In this document: one piece after another, positions 50,253 to 56,986 of the stretch
Position numbering within the stretch: the first letter of the stretch is position 1
Layout: the number at the start of each line of letters is the position of its first letter
Virus record (IMG/VR): IMGVR_UViG_3300049912_000012
Location: 1-64,000 of that record
Length of the DNA: 64,000 nt
Reading direction: 5' to 3' (one strand)
Source of the DNA: a virus
Position numbers and translations under genes: made by a program
Notes under the pieces: generated by a model
Told to the model about the DNA's origin: nothing
Databases searched by the model: none
Seen by the model: only the letters and a program-made list of their open reading frames with translations

Positions 50253-51563
50253 ATGTATAAAGCAGCACTAAAAGAAATGATAGTCAAGCTAGACCTGAAA
50301 GAAAAAGGTGTACCTTTGACAGTGACAGGAGAAATGACAGAAGATGAAGGGAGAAATCTTATCATCAAGGCTATCGAGATACTTAATGAGAATGACTACT
50401 TCTCAAAAGAAACTACGGCAACACTTGCTATCCTTGGATGGGATAGGAAAACAGGATGGGATAAATCTAAATTAGAAGTCAAGCCATTGAAAGAATCTAA
50501 ACCTATAGAAGAATTTGAACCTATTGAAACAATGGTTGAAGAATCGGCAACGTCACTTCCTGGTTTTATAGGTGAGGCAAAGACTTTAAAAGAACTAAAA
50601 GAGATATGCAAGTCAGAACCAGAATTCAAAAGCATAAGGGGAAGCCTTGCTTCATTTAAAGACATGGAAGGACTTAGGCGGGAAATGATAGGAATTTTAG
50701 AAAACCCTATTATTCCTGGAAAATTACATGAGAAAATAGAGAAAGAACATATAAGAATTCCGAAGGTTGATCTTCCTTCGCAAAGAGATATAAACTTGAT
50801 TATGACACGTCCCCCGTTTTCTTCCCTATTTGAAGTAAATAAGACAATTCTTAATGTCGTTACAGAAAACATGCAGAAGAATGGGTATGATAGTGCATTC
50901 CCTATAATTCTTTGGGGAGATATTATTGTTGATGGTCATACAAGGTTGAAAGCTGCTATCCTTAATGGGCTTGACAAGGTCCCTGTCGAAGTAAAAGAAT
51001 TTAAAGATGAGAAAGAAGCATTAAAATATGCTATCCATAACCAAAGAGACAGGAGGAACTTAGGAGATGCAGAACTCCTAAGATGTATAAGGGAAATAGA
51101 TCAACCTTTGTCAAAAGTAGAGGCAGGGGCAAAAGGAGGCAAGGGGGAATCGGAACATATAGAACCCACGCATAAGGTTACAGCTAAAGTTCTTGGACTT
51201 GGACAATCTGTTGTATCTGATGCAAGGACTGTATTAGCTGATGAAGAAGCTACAAAAGAAGTAGAAGAAGGAAAGACTACAATTCGTAAGGCAGCTAAAA
51301 AGGTAAGAGCAGCCAAGCAGAAGCCAAAAGAAGTCATTGTAGAACCTAAGACTTTAATTGAAGTAGTTGCCAAGGTACTGAGAGAAAGTGCCGGGGAAGA
51401 AGTCCTGATACCTTCTATCGTTGAAAAAAGTTCTAAGTTAGCAAAAGAAGAACTTGCAGTAATGGAGGAGGTAGTAAATAATGTTCTTGAAGTATGTATC
51501 GCTTTAAGGTTAGTAAAAGTATTGACAGGAGATAAGATAGCAATTAAAAAGATATTGAAATGA
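50253..51563 (+). CDS. ParB/Spo0J-like nuclease-domain protein
   Basis: 436 aa. The centre has FPIILWGDIIVDGHTRLKAA, the ParB GxHRL-type motif (here DGHTR), followed by NGLDKVPVEVKEFKDEKEAL and LRCIREID as in ParB-like phage proteins. AKVLGLGQSVVSDARTVLAD is a helix-turn-helix. The N-terminal 160 residues are acidic and helical. Phage homologues may act as DNA nicking, partition or regulatory factors. Its stop overlaps the next start (ATGA). Confidence 0.75.
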   Translation: MYKAALKEMIVKLDLKEKGVPLTVTGEMTEDEGRNLIIKAIEILNENDYFSKETTATLAILGWDRKTGWDKSKLEVKPLKESKPIEEFEPIETMVEESATSLPGFIGEAKTLKELKEICKSEPEFKSIRGSLASFKDMEGLRREMIGILENPIIPGKLHEKIEKEHIRIPKVDLPSQRDINLIMTRPPFSSLFEVNKTILNVVTENMQKNGYDSAFPIILWGDIIVDGHTRLKAAILNGLDKVPVEVKEFKDEKEALKYAIHNQRDRRNLGDAELLRCIREIDQPLSKVEAGAKGGKGESEHIEPTHKVTAKVLGLGQSVVSDARTVLADEEATKEVEEGKTTIRKAAKKVRAAKQKPKEVIVEPKTLIEVVAKVLRESAGEEVLIPSIVEKSSKLAKEELAVMEEVVNNVLEVCIALRLVKVLTGDKIAIKKILK

Positions 51564-51739
51564 AATTTGAGATTGTAAAAGAAACTAGAAAAAACGATAT
51601 TTGGTATCATATTTATAAAGATAACAAATGGGAAAAAGTATTTATGGATTATGGTGATGCTAAGAAATATATTGAAGATACTATCTACGACATTCAGCAT
51701 CCTCCAATTATCGAAACTATTGAAACAATTGAAATATAA
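51560..51739 (+). CDS. 59-aa protein, unknown
   Basis: Starts MKFEIVKETRKNDIWYHIYK, ends IIETIETIEI. A beta-hairpin then an acidic helix. Starts within the ParB stop; its end overlaps a promoter-like element. Confidence 0.55.
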   Translation: MKFEIVKETRKNDIWYHIYKDNKWEKVFMDYGDAKKYIEDTIYDIQHPPIIETIETIEI

Positions 51740-51771
51740 TTTGCATAATTGAATATTCTTTTGTATCTTGC
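51740..51771 (+). promoter_or_regulatory. Candidate Bacteroidota-type promoter
   Basis: TTTG (51740-51743), 20 bases, TATCTTGC (51764-51771) followed by AATC. It fits a -33/-7 pair and would start transcription near 51778, before the ATG at 51792. Confidence 0.5.
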
Positions 51772-51791
51772 AATCGCATACTAATTACATC

Positions 51792-52004
51792 ATGAATCTA
51801 AAAGAATTTATAAATGCCCCAAAGGTAGATGCAATGAATCCGCAAGGTGTAATTGGTATGCCATCTACCGGAGGGGTTTTATATATTACCAATGAAGAAT
51901 TATTCATCAGGAATCTATATGATTCAATCTTTTTCAAAACCAGAAAGAACTTATATTGGAAGTGCGGTAAATATTCAACAAAGATGGTGGGTACATTTAT
52001 GTAA
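51792..52004 (+). pseudogene. Probable N-terminal fragment of an interrupted gene
   Basis: The ATG at 51792 follows the promoter. The frame reads MNLKEFINAPKVDAMNPQGV and then GMPSTGGVLYITNEELF before running into the GIY-YIG gene in another frame and stopping at 52004. The first 28 residues look like a real gene start; the remainder is out-of-frame endonuclease sequence. It may be the original start of the downstream gene, cut off by the endonuclease insertion. Confidence 0.4.
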
Positions 52005-53424
52005 CTTACGCAAGAATAAACATCATTCAAGCAAGTTACAACATCATTATAATAAATATGGAGAAAAAGATTTAAATTTTATTATTTTAATTTGTTGCGG
52101 TAAAGAAGATTTGATTAAAAATGAACAATATTTTTTAGATTCGCATAAAACATATTTTAATACTAACATAATAGCAAGTAGCGCATTAGGAATTAAAAGA
52201 TCACCCGAATTCATTCAAAAACTCAGGAAACCTAAATCCAAGGAACATGCTAGAAAAATGGGAGATACTAAGAAAGGAAAAGATACTTGGAATAAGGGAA
52301 TAAAAAATTGTCATTCGGATGAAACATTAAGTAAAATGCAATATGAAAGAACACCTGAATGGAGAGAACATAGAAGGAAATTAATGACAGGAACGGTAAT
52401 GTCAGTCGAGTCAAGTAAGAAAAAAGGTGAATATATGCTTGAATACTGGACATTAGTAAAAGCGGGTATATTACCAAAACGTAACTATAAAAAAAGAAAA
52501 GACATGAGCAAATCAGCACCAACATTAGAAAATCCCTGCAAAAAGTGGATAGACTTTAAAGCAGACGAAGGTAAATTTTATTACTTTGATAAATCTATTG
52601 GAGAAAAAGGAAAGAATATTGAAGTTCCTACGCCAATCTATTTTTCGGTTTTGGATGAGTTAAGTCTAATTACCGGATTTAATAAGCGACATGACAGTGG
52701 AATCATAAGCAATGAGGTTAGTTCCGTTGTTAAAGAAAAATTAAGAGTGCGAACATTTAAAGGAGGCGAATCAGTTGTTGGATTTTACTCTGATGTAAAA
52801 GATAGCATTATAGCTATGGGTGGTAAATTCACTAAATCAGTGTACGCTCTCTTAATTAAAGATGATAGTTCAACAGAATTTGTAAACTTTAAATTCAAGG
52901 GAGCAGCATTCTCTGCATGGCTTGACAAAGGCTTCAACCCTATGAACTTCATAGTAGGTGTGACAGAATTTGTAGAAGAGAAGAATGGAAACAACACCTA
53001 CCAAGTTCCTGTATTTAAACCTTTCAAGAGTGATCCCAACATAGATGCTGCAGCAGTAGAACAGGACAAGGTTCTTCAGGAATATCTTAAAGTATACAAA
53101 GCTCAGATACCAGAGAAAGAAGTGGAAGTAGCTGCATCGGTAGAGGAGTCCCCACAAATGAAGACTGATCCTTTCCCTGCATCCCCTGCATGGCATGGAG
53201 GTAATAAGTCTAAACTACCCCCGACAAAAGAAGAACTTGTAGAAGAAGCTAAGAAAGCTATGGAAGCAGGAAAGAAAGGAAAGCAATATACTCCAAGTAT
53301 GACCGATCCACAAGAACTAACAAAACTGTCAAGAGGTAAGCAGGAAGAACCATTTCCACAAAGAGGTGAAGATAACTCTCCTGAGTTCGATGATTCTGAT
53401 GAAATTCAGAAATTACCCTTTTGA
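51892..53424 (+). CDS. GIY-YIG endonuclease in frame with a ssDNA-binding-like protein
   Basis: 510 aa if read through from ATG 51892 (MKNYSSGIYMIQSFSKPERT). Residues 1-90 are a GIY-YIG nuclease: GIY at 7-9, YIG at 21-23, the Arg in QQRWW, and NEQYFLDSH with the catalytic Glu. Residues 95-200 are basic DNA-binding repeats (KEHARKMGDTKKGKDTWNKG). From residue 205 the protein becomes the conserved protein described at 52504. No stop separates them, so either a fusion is made or translation restarts at 52504. Confidence 0.75.
   Translation: MKNYSSGIYMIQSFSKPERTYIGSAVNIQQRWWVHLCNLRKNKHHSSKLQHHYNKYGEKDLNFIILICCGKEDLIKNEQYFLDSHKTYFNTNIIASSALGIKRSPEFIQKLRKPKSKEHARKMGDTKKGKDTWNKGIKNCHSDETLSKMQYERTPEWREHRRKLMTGTVMSVESSKKKGEYMLEYWTLVKAGILPKRNYKKRKDMSKSAPTLENPCKKWIDFKADEGKFYYFDKSIGEKGKNIEVPTPIYFSVLDELSLITGFNKRHDSGIISNEVSSVVKEKLRVRTFKGGESVVGFYSDVKDSIIAMGGKFTKSVYALLIKDDSSTEFVNFKFKGAAFSAWLDKGFNPMNFIVGVTEFVEEKNGNNTYQVPVFKPFKSDPNIDAAAVEQDKVLQEYLKVYKAQIPEKEVEVAASVEESPQMKTDPFPASPAWHGGNKSKLPPTKEELVEEAKKAMEAGKKGKQYTPSMTDPQELTKLSRGKQEEPFPQRGEDNSPEFDDSDEIQKLPF
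52504..53424 (+). CDS. Conserved ssDNA-binding-like replication protein (internal start)
   Basis: 306 aa from ATG 52504 (MSKSAPTLENPCKKWIDFKA), with an A-rich leader typical of the early genes. YFSVLDELSLITGFNKRHDS and NEVSSVVKEKLRVRTFKGGE, then MGGKFTKSVYALL and FKGAAFSAWLDKG, belong to a family found in Bacteroidota phages before recombination genes and thought to bind single-stranded DNA. The C-terminal 90 residues are acidic and disordered, ending FDDSDEIQKLPF. An acidic tail with a hydrophobic tip is a hallmark of SSB proteins, which supports the role. Confidence 0.65.
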   Translation: MSKSAPTLENPCKKWIDFKADEGKFYYFDKSIGEKGKNIEVPTPIYFSVLDELSLITGFNKRHDSGIISNEVSSVVKEKLRVRTFKGGESVVGFYSDVKDSIIAMGGKFTKSVYALLIKDDSSTEFVNFKFKGAAFSAWLDKGFNPMNFIVGVTEFVEEKNGNNTYQVPVFKPFKSDPNIDAAAVEQDKVLQEYLKVYKAQIPEKEVEVAASVEESPQMKTDPFPASPAWHGGNKSKLPPTKEELVEEAKKAMEAGKKGKQYTPSMTDPQELTKLSRGKQEEPFPQRGEDNSPEFDDSDEIQKLPF

Positions 53425-53426
53425 TC

Positions 53427-53840
53427 ATGCAAACAGCATTAGAAACATTAAGTATTCTGCCTGACACAAAAGATCAGGTAGAAATATTCAAGAGTATGCT
53501 CAAAAAAGAGATACTTAGCTGTCCCTATCCTCTTCAGGTACTTGTACATTTAAAGAGATATGAAAAGACCTTTGGAGACTTGCTGAAAGATGATGATCTT
53601 GATACTTGTTATCTTGCATCATTTAAAAACGAGGCTAAAGATAATAAGCTAACTGTGGAAGGAGCAAGCCTTACAAGTCAGGAATTTGGAGGCACATATG
53701 ACTTTTCCCATGATATGGAATGGGTAAAACTTGACAAGCAGATAAAGACTCTTTCAGAGATTAAAAAAGGAAGGGAGAAACAACTTCAAGTAGTAGTTCC
53801 TAAAATAAATGGGAAGCTAAAAATAGCGGTGAAACTATGA
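53427..53840 (+). CDS. Conserved phage protein next to SSB-like gene
   Basis: 137 aa from ATG 53427. LSILPDTKDQVEIFKSMLKK, then ILSCPYPLQVLVHLKRYEKT, belongs to a helical family that accompanies the SSB-like gene in phages of this group; FGGTYDFSHDMEWVKLDKQI and the coiled-coil end LSEIKKGREKQLQVVVPKI are conserved. Possibly a recombination or replication accessory. Overlaps the next gene by four bases. Confidence 0.65.
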   Translation: MQTALETLSILPDTKDQVEIFKSMLKKEILSCPYPLQVLVHLKRYEKTFGDLLKDDDLDTCYLASFKNEAKDNKLTVEGASLTSQEFGGTYDFSHDMEWVKLDKQIKTLSEIKKGREKQLQVVVPKINGKLKIAVKL

Positions 53841-54310
53841 AGAAGATTCAGGCCATTGGATATAAGCGAGAAGATGAACCTTTTCAGATGCCAATGGCTA
53901 ATACTTTTCGTCAACAACTGGATACCTTGCCTCCAGGGAAATACCAGGTAACAGTGGAGAAATATGTCAAGAAAGCTACTCATTCTCAATTCAAATATCT
54001 TTATGGATTGGTTTATAAATTAGCAATGATAGCAGGTAATGATGCCGGATATGAGTTTAAGACAATAGATGAGGTAGATATATTCTTCAGAGGTCTATTT
54101 GCTAATAAGGAAGTCCTAAATCGTGAAACAGGAGAGATAATGCTTCTCCCCTTATCTAAGAGTGAGTTTTTAACTATTGATGAACTTGTGTATTGTGACA
54201 CTATCCGTAATTATGTGAGTGAATATTGGAATACAAACATACCTGATCCTGATCCTCGTTATAAACAAAATAAAGACAATGCTACCAAACCATGTAAAGA
54301 TATATCTTAG
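53837..54310 (+). CDS. NinB-like recombination protein (tentative)
   Basis: 157 aa. PPGKYQVTVEKYVKKATHSQ, FKYLYGLVYKLAMIAGNDAG and KTIDEVDIFFRGLFANKEVL resemble NinB / Orf-type phage recombination mediators, which bind ssDNA and help strand exchange. LSKSEFLTIDELVYCDTIRN follows. It lies between the SSB-associated gene and an HNH gene whose start lies 32 bases inside its end. The similarity is general; other families with this helical layout are possible. Confidence 0.55.
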   Translation: MKKIQAIGYKREDEPFQMPMANTFRQQLDTLPPGKYQVTVEKYVKKATHSQFKYLYGLVYKLAMIAGNDAGYEFKTIDEVDIFFRGLFANKEVLNRETGEIMLLPLSKSEFLTIDELVYCDTIRNYVSEYWNTNIPDPDPRYKQNKDNATKPCKDIS

Positions 54311-54551
54311 ATATTTTGATATTGGAGAACAAGACATCTGGTATTGTGAAAAGTGCAATCAATCCTTTCATATCAATAGTGGATTAAATATCCATCATAT
54401 TAATGGTAGAGGTAAAGGGAAAGATGTAATCGAAAATCTAATGAGCCTTTGTCAAGAAAAATGCCATAGCCTTGCTCATAGTTCTAAGGAGTATATAAGT
54501 AAACAAGAGTTTCAAGAGATACATGATAAATTCTTAAAACGACATAAATGA
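54279..54551 (+). CDS. HNH endonuclease-like protein
   Basis: 90 aa from ATG 54279 (MLPNHVKIYLRYFDIGEQDI). YCEKCNQSFHINSGLNIHHI, NGRGKGKDVIENLMSLCQEK and CHSLAH hold two Cys pairs for structural zinc and the HH...N...H ββα-metal site. It could be a nicking enzyme or a homing remnant. Its start overlaps the preceding gene and its end the methyltransferase gene, so it is part of the operon. Related to NinG-like HNH proteins of other phages by layout. Confidence 0.7.
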   Translation: MLPNHVKIYLRYFDIGEQDIWYCEKCNQSFHINSGLNIHHINGRGKGKDVIENLMSLCQEKCHSLAHSSKEYISKQEFQEIHDKFLKRHK

Positions 54552-55195
54552 TTACAAGAACTCCAAGATTAAAAGTATTAAATCTATACGCTGGATTAGG
54601 AGGTAATCGTAAGTTGTGGGAGAATGTACAAGTAACAGCTATTGAAAATAATGAAAGCATTGCTAAGTTTTATTCCGATCACTTTCCTTATGACGCAATG
54701 ATAATTACAGACGCACATCAATACTTACTCGAACACTATTCAGAATATGACTTTATATGGAGTTCAATAAACTGTCCGTCACATTCAAGAGCTAGATTTT
54801 GGGCAGCAAAGCCAAACAAAAAGATTAAACCTGTATTTCCTGATATGAAACTATATGAAGAGATACTTTTCCTAAAACATTATTTTGACGGTAAATGGAT
54901 AGTTGAAAATGTTGTCCCATTCTATACTCCACTAATCAATCCTACAGTAAAAATAGGGAGGCATTACTTTTGGTCTAATTTCGCTATCAGCCCAGTAAAC
55001 ATAAAAGAAGCTGATATAAACAGGGGAGTAAAAGATGAATGGCAAGAATTACATGGTTTTGACATCACCGGTTATAAGTTCAATTCCAGAAGAGATAAGG
55101 TTTTAAGAAATTGTGTACATCCAAAACTAGGACTGCATATCTTAAATTGTGCATTGAATAAAGAAACAGCAACACAAACAAGACTACTACTATGA
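54548..55195 (+). CDS. C5-cytosine DNA methyltransferase-like protein
   Basis: 215 aa, short for the family. LNLYAGLGGNRKLWENV is motif I and VTAIENNESIAKFYSDHFPY motif II. FIWSSINCPSHSRARFW fills motif IV, with the catalytic Cys but Asn where Pro usually precedes it, and WIVENVVPFY is motif VI. The target-recognition domain is reduced. It could methylate phage DNA for protection from restriction. It overlaps the genes on both sides. Confidence 0.75.
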   Translation: MITRTPRLKVLNLYAGLGGNRKLWENVQVTAIENNESIAKFYSDHFPYDAMIITDAHQYLLEHYSEYDFIWSSINCPSHSRARFWAAKPNKKIKPVFPDMKLYEEILFLKHYFDGKWIVENVVPFYTPLINPTVKIGRHYFWSNFAISPVNIKEADINRGVKDEWQELHGFDITGYKFNSRRDKVLRNCVHPKLGLHILNCALNKETATQTRLLL

Positions 55196-55482
55196 AACAA
55201 TCTGAACTAGACTACAAACAAGAAACAGGACTCGCTGCTAAAATAGTTTATGCAAAATGTCCTGATTGTGGTGCATATATGATGAGTACTGAACTTATGG
55301 AAGAAGGATACATAGAATGGCTTGAAGAAAAGTACGAGCATTACCTAAAATGTCAACAAGCACTATTAGATGCATCTGAAGTCTCAAAACACGATTGGGA
55401 TAATGCAGTAAACGAAATAGGTCAACTACAAGATCAGTTAAGTGATGCAATGGATGAAATTAGACAACTAAGCAGACGATGA
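55192..55482 (+). CDS. 96-aa zinc-knuckle and coiled-coil protein
   Basis: AKCPDCGAYMMSTELMEEGY gives one CxxC, then a long acidic helix (EVSKHDWDNAVNEIGQLQDQ). One more Cys (YLKCQ) may complete the zinc site. Overlaps the next start by four bases. Function unknown. Confidence 0.55.
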   Translation: MKQSELDYKQETGLAAKIVYAKCPDCGAYMMSTELMEEGYIEWLEEKYEHYLKCQQALLDASEVSKHDWDNAVNEIGQLQDQLSDAMDEIRQLSRR

Positions 55483-55832
55483 AAACATTAAACGAGATAA
55501 ATAAAGAGATAGTAGAAGCTCATGCTATCATGGTAGAGGCAAATAAGCTAAGTACTAAAAAAGCAGAAAGGCTATACAAAAAGATGAACAAGCAGATAAT
55601 ATGGCTTAAACATATAAAACGCTATCTTGAATCTAACCCTAGACCTGAGTTTGTACAAAGTGAACTAGAGACTGTTATAATGAGGATAGGACGCATAGAC
55701 GAGGGATACCTAGTATGGGCAGCAGGAAGAGCAATAACAGCCTACAAGGACCCTAAGAAGGCTTACACTAACGAGATGGGACTGCCCCAGCTAAGAGAAC
55801 AGATGAAAACTCTGAAATATATTTTGAAGTAG
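55479..55832 (+). CDS. 117-aa basic helical protein, unknown
   Basis: Starts MKTLNEINKEIVEAHAIMVE and contains RLYKKMNKQIIWLKHIKRYL; helical and basic, ending LPQLREQMKTLKYILK. Last gene before the small RNA region. No family recognised. Confidence 0.55.
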   Translation: MKTLNEINKEIVEAHAIMVEANKLSTKKAERLYKKMNKQIIWLKHIKRYLESNPRPEFVQSELETVIMRIGRIDEGYLVWAAGRAITAYKDPKKAYTNEMGLPQLREQMKTLKYILK

Positions 55833-55853
55833 GTCTTGTTTATTCGGAAATTG

Positions 55854-55888
55854 TTTCATAATTTTACAGAACCAAATTAAATTGCAAC
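55854..55888 (+). promoter_or_regulatory. Candidate promoter of the small RNA
   Basis: TTTC 55854-55857, 20 bases, TAAATTGCAAC 55878-55888. Same layout as the element at 51740. Confidence 0.5.
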
Positions 55889-55891
55889 ATG

Positions 55892-55990
55892 GTCTTCAGT
55901 AAATTCTTTACTTTATCAATATCCCCTGCCAAAGGGAATAGAGCCATCGGATGGAGGTTGCACTCCTAGGGTCCGGTGGTTTTTATTTTT
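55892..55990 (+). ncRNA. Small RNA candidate of about 100 nt
   Basis: A gene-free stretch bounded by a promoter-like element and a strong terminator. It contains a small hairpin (TCCC 55922-55925 with GGGA 55934-55937) before the terminator. It could be a free small RNA or the leader of the HNH gene that starts right behind it. No riboswitch class recognised. Confidence 0.5.
55944..55990 (+). terminator. Rho-independent terminator
   Basis: CCATCGGA 55944-55951 pairs with TCCGGTGG 55972-55979 (one G-U), with an inner GGAG/CTCC stem (55953-55956 with 55963-55966) and loop GTTGCA. TTTTTATTTTT follows at 55980-55990. It is the clearest terminator of the window and lies directly before an HNH gene. 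Confidence 0.85.
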
Positions 55991-55991
55991 G

Positions 55992-56291
55992 ATGGCGGGG
56001 GTTTATATAACCAATATGAAACTTCCCAAAGGAACTTTACTCCACATGATTAAAAGACAGAAAGGAAAATGCTACTATTGTGGAGATGATTTAATTAAAT
56101 TTGAAATTGACCACATTTTCCCATTTTCAAAGTATAAAAATGGATGTAATTCTAATTTATGTTTAGCATGTCCTGATTGTAATAAAGTTAAAAAAGTTCT
56201 TGAGCCTTGGAATTTTTGGGACTTATGTCTTCGGGAATATCCAGAAAAATTAAAAGACGGAGAATTCTATTACGAAAGAATGAAACTATAA
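55992..56291 (+). CDS. HNH endonuclease
   Basis: 99 aa from ATG 55992; a later ATG at 56016 (MKLPKGTLLHMIKRQKGKCY) is an equally good start because the first lies against the terminator T-run. CYYCGDDLIKFEIDHIFPFS and CLACPDCNKVKK provide zinc Cys pairs and the DH...N catalytic core. A free-standing homing-type nuclease is likely. Its leader resembles that of the GIY-YIG gene at 51892 (GGnGGGGTTTATATA...CCAATATGAA). Its stop shares a base with the next ATG. Confidence 0.75.
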   Translation: MAGVYITNMKLPKGTLLHMIKRQKGKCYYCGDDLIKFEIDHIFPFSKYKNGCNSNLCLACPDCNKVKKVLEPWNFWDLCLREYPEKLKDGEFYYERMKL

Positions 56292-56986
56292 TGGCTAAAG
56301 ACCCTGCATTCTTATTCTATCCTAATGACTGGTTCGGAGGAACTATAGGGATGACTTTTGAAGAAAAAGGTGCATACATGGATTTATTAATGATGCAATT
56401 TAACAGAGGTCACATGACCGAACATATGATAGGTCAAGTGGTAGGTCAACTTTGGGTCAAGCTTAGGTCAAAGTTCTTAATTGATGAAAATGGTTTGTAT
56501 TACAATGAGCGATTGGAGTATGAAGTAAAAAAACGGCAAGCCTACATTAAATCAAGGGTTAATAACAAAGAAGGGAAAAATCAATACACAAAAGAAGAAG
56601 AAAATAAGATAGGTCATACGACCTCACATATGGAAGATGAAGATGAAGATAAGGATTTAGTTAATTATAAAGGAGTGCTTGATAATTTTCATTTTTATTG
56701 TGACAAGTTATCAAAAGTTGAGAGACTATCTACAGAACGTAAAAAACATATTAATGCTCGTTTTAAAGAATTTGACTTTGATACAATAGTTGAAGTATTT
56801 AAAAAAGTTGGCAAGTCAGATTTTTTATGCGGTAAAAATGATCGGGCATGGAAAGCAAGTTTTGATTGGATATTCAATGAAACTAATTTTTTAAAAATCA
56901 TGGAAGGAAAATATGAAAACAAAGAACAACCTCAATCTATTACTAGAGCATTTATTCCTGAACTAACAAGTGGATCAAAAAGATGA
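56291..56986 (+). CDS. Replication initiator-like protein (DUF1376-type N-terminus)
   Basis: 231 aa from ATG 56291 (MAKDPAFLFYPNDWFGGTIG). The N-terminal part (MTFEEKGAYMDLLMMQFNRG) is the DUF1376 winged-helix-like domain found in phage replication proteins. An acidic linker (MEDEDEDKDL) follows, then a helical C-terminal domain with FKEFDFDTIVEVFKKVGKSD, DRAWKASFDWIFN and FLKIMEGKYENK, as in helicase loaders or DnaT-like factors. It overlaps the DnaB gene by four bases, so a role in loading that helicase is likely. Confidence 0.75.
   Translation: MAKDPAFLFYPNDWFGGTIGMTFEEKGAYMDLLMMQFNRGHMTEHMIGQVVGQLWVKLRSKFLIDENGLYYNERLEYEVKKRQAYIKSRVNNKEGKNQYTKEEENKIGHTTSHMEDEDEDKDLVNYKGVLDNFHFYCDKLSKVERLSTERKKHINARFKEFDFDTIVEVFKKVGKSDFLCGKNDRAWKASFDWIFNETNFLKIMEGKYENKEQPQSITRAFIPELTSGSKR

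Noticed and set aside
51101-51700. 199-aa minus-strand frame opposite the ParB-like gene
   Set aside because: Ser/Thr/Phe-rich shadow with no operon context; the plus strand has clear ParB motifs.
51739-52504. Group I intron around the GIY-YIG gene
   Set aside because: No recognisable intron core on either side, and the endonuclease frame joins the following gene directly, so an intron is not needed to explain the layout.
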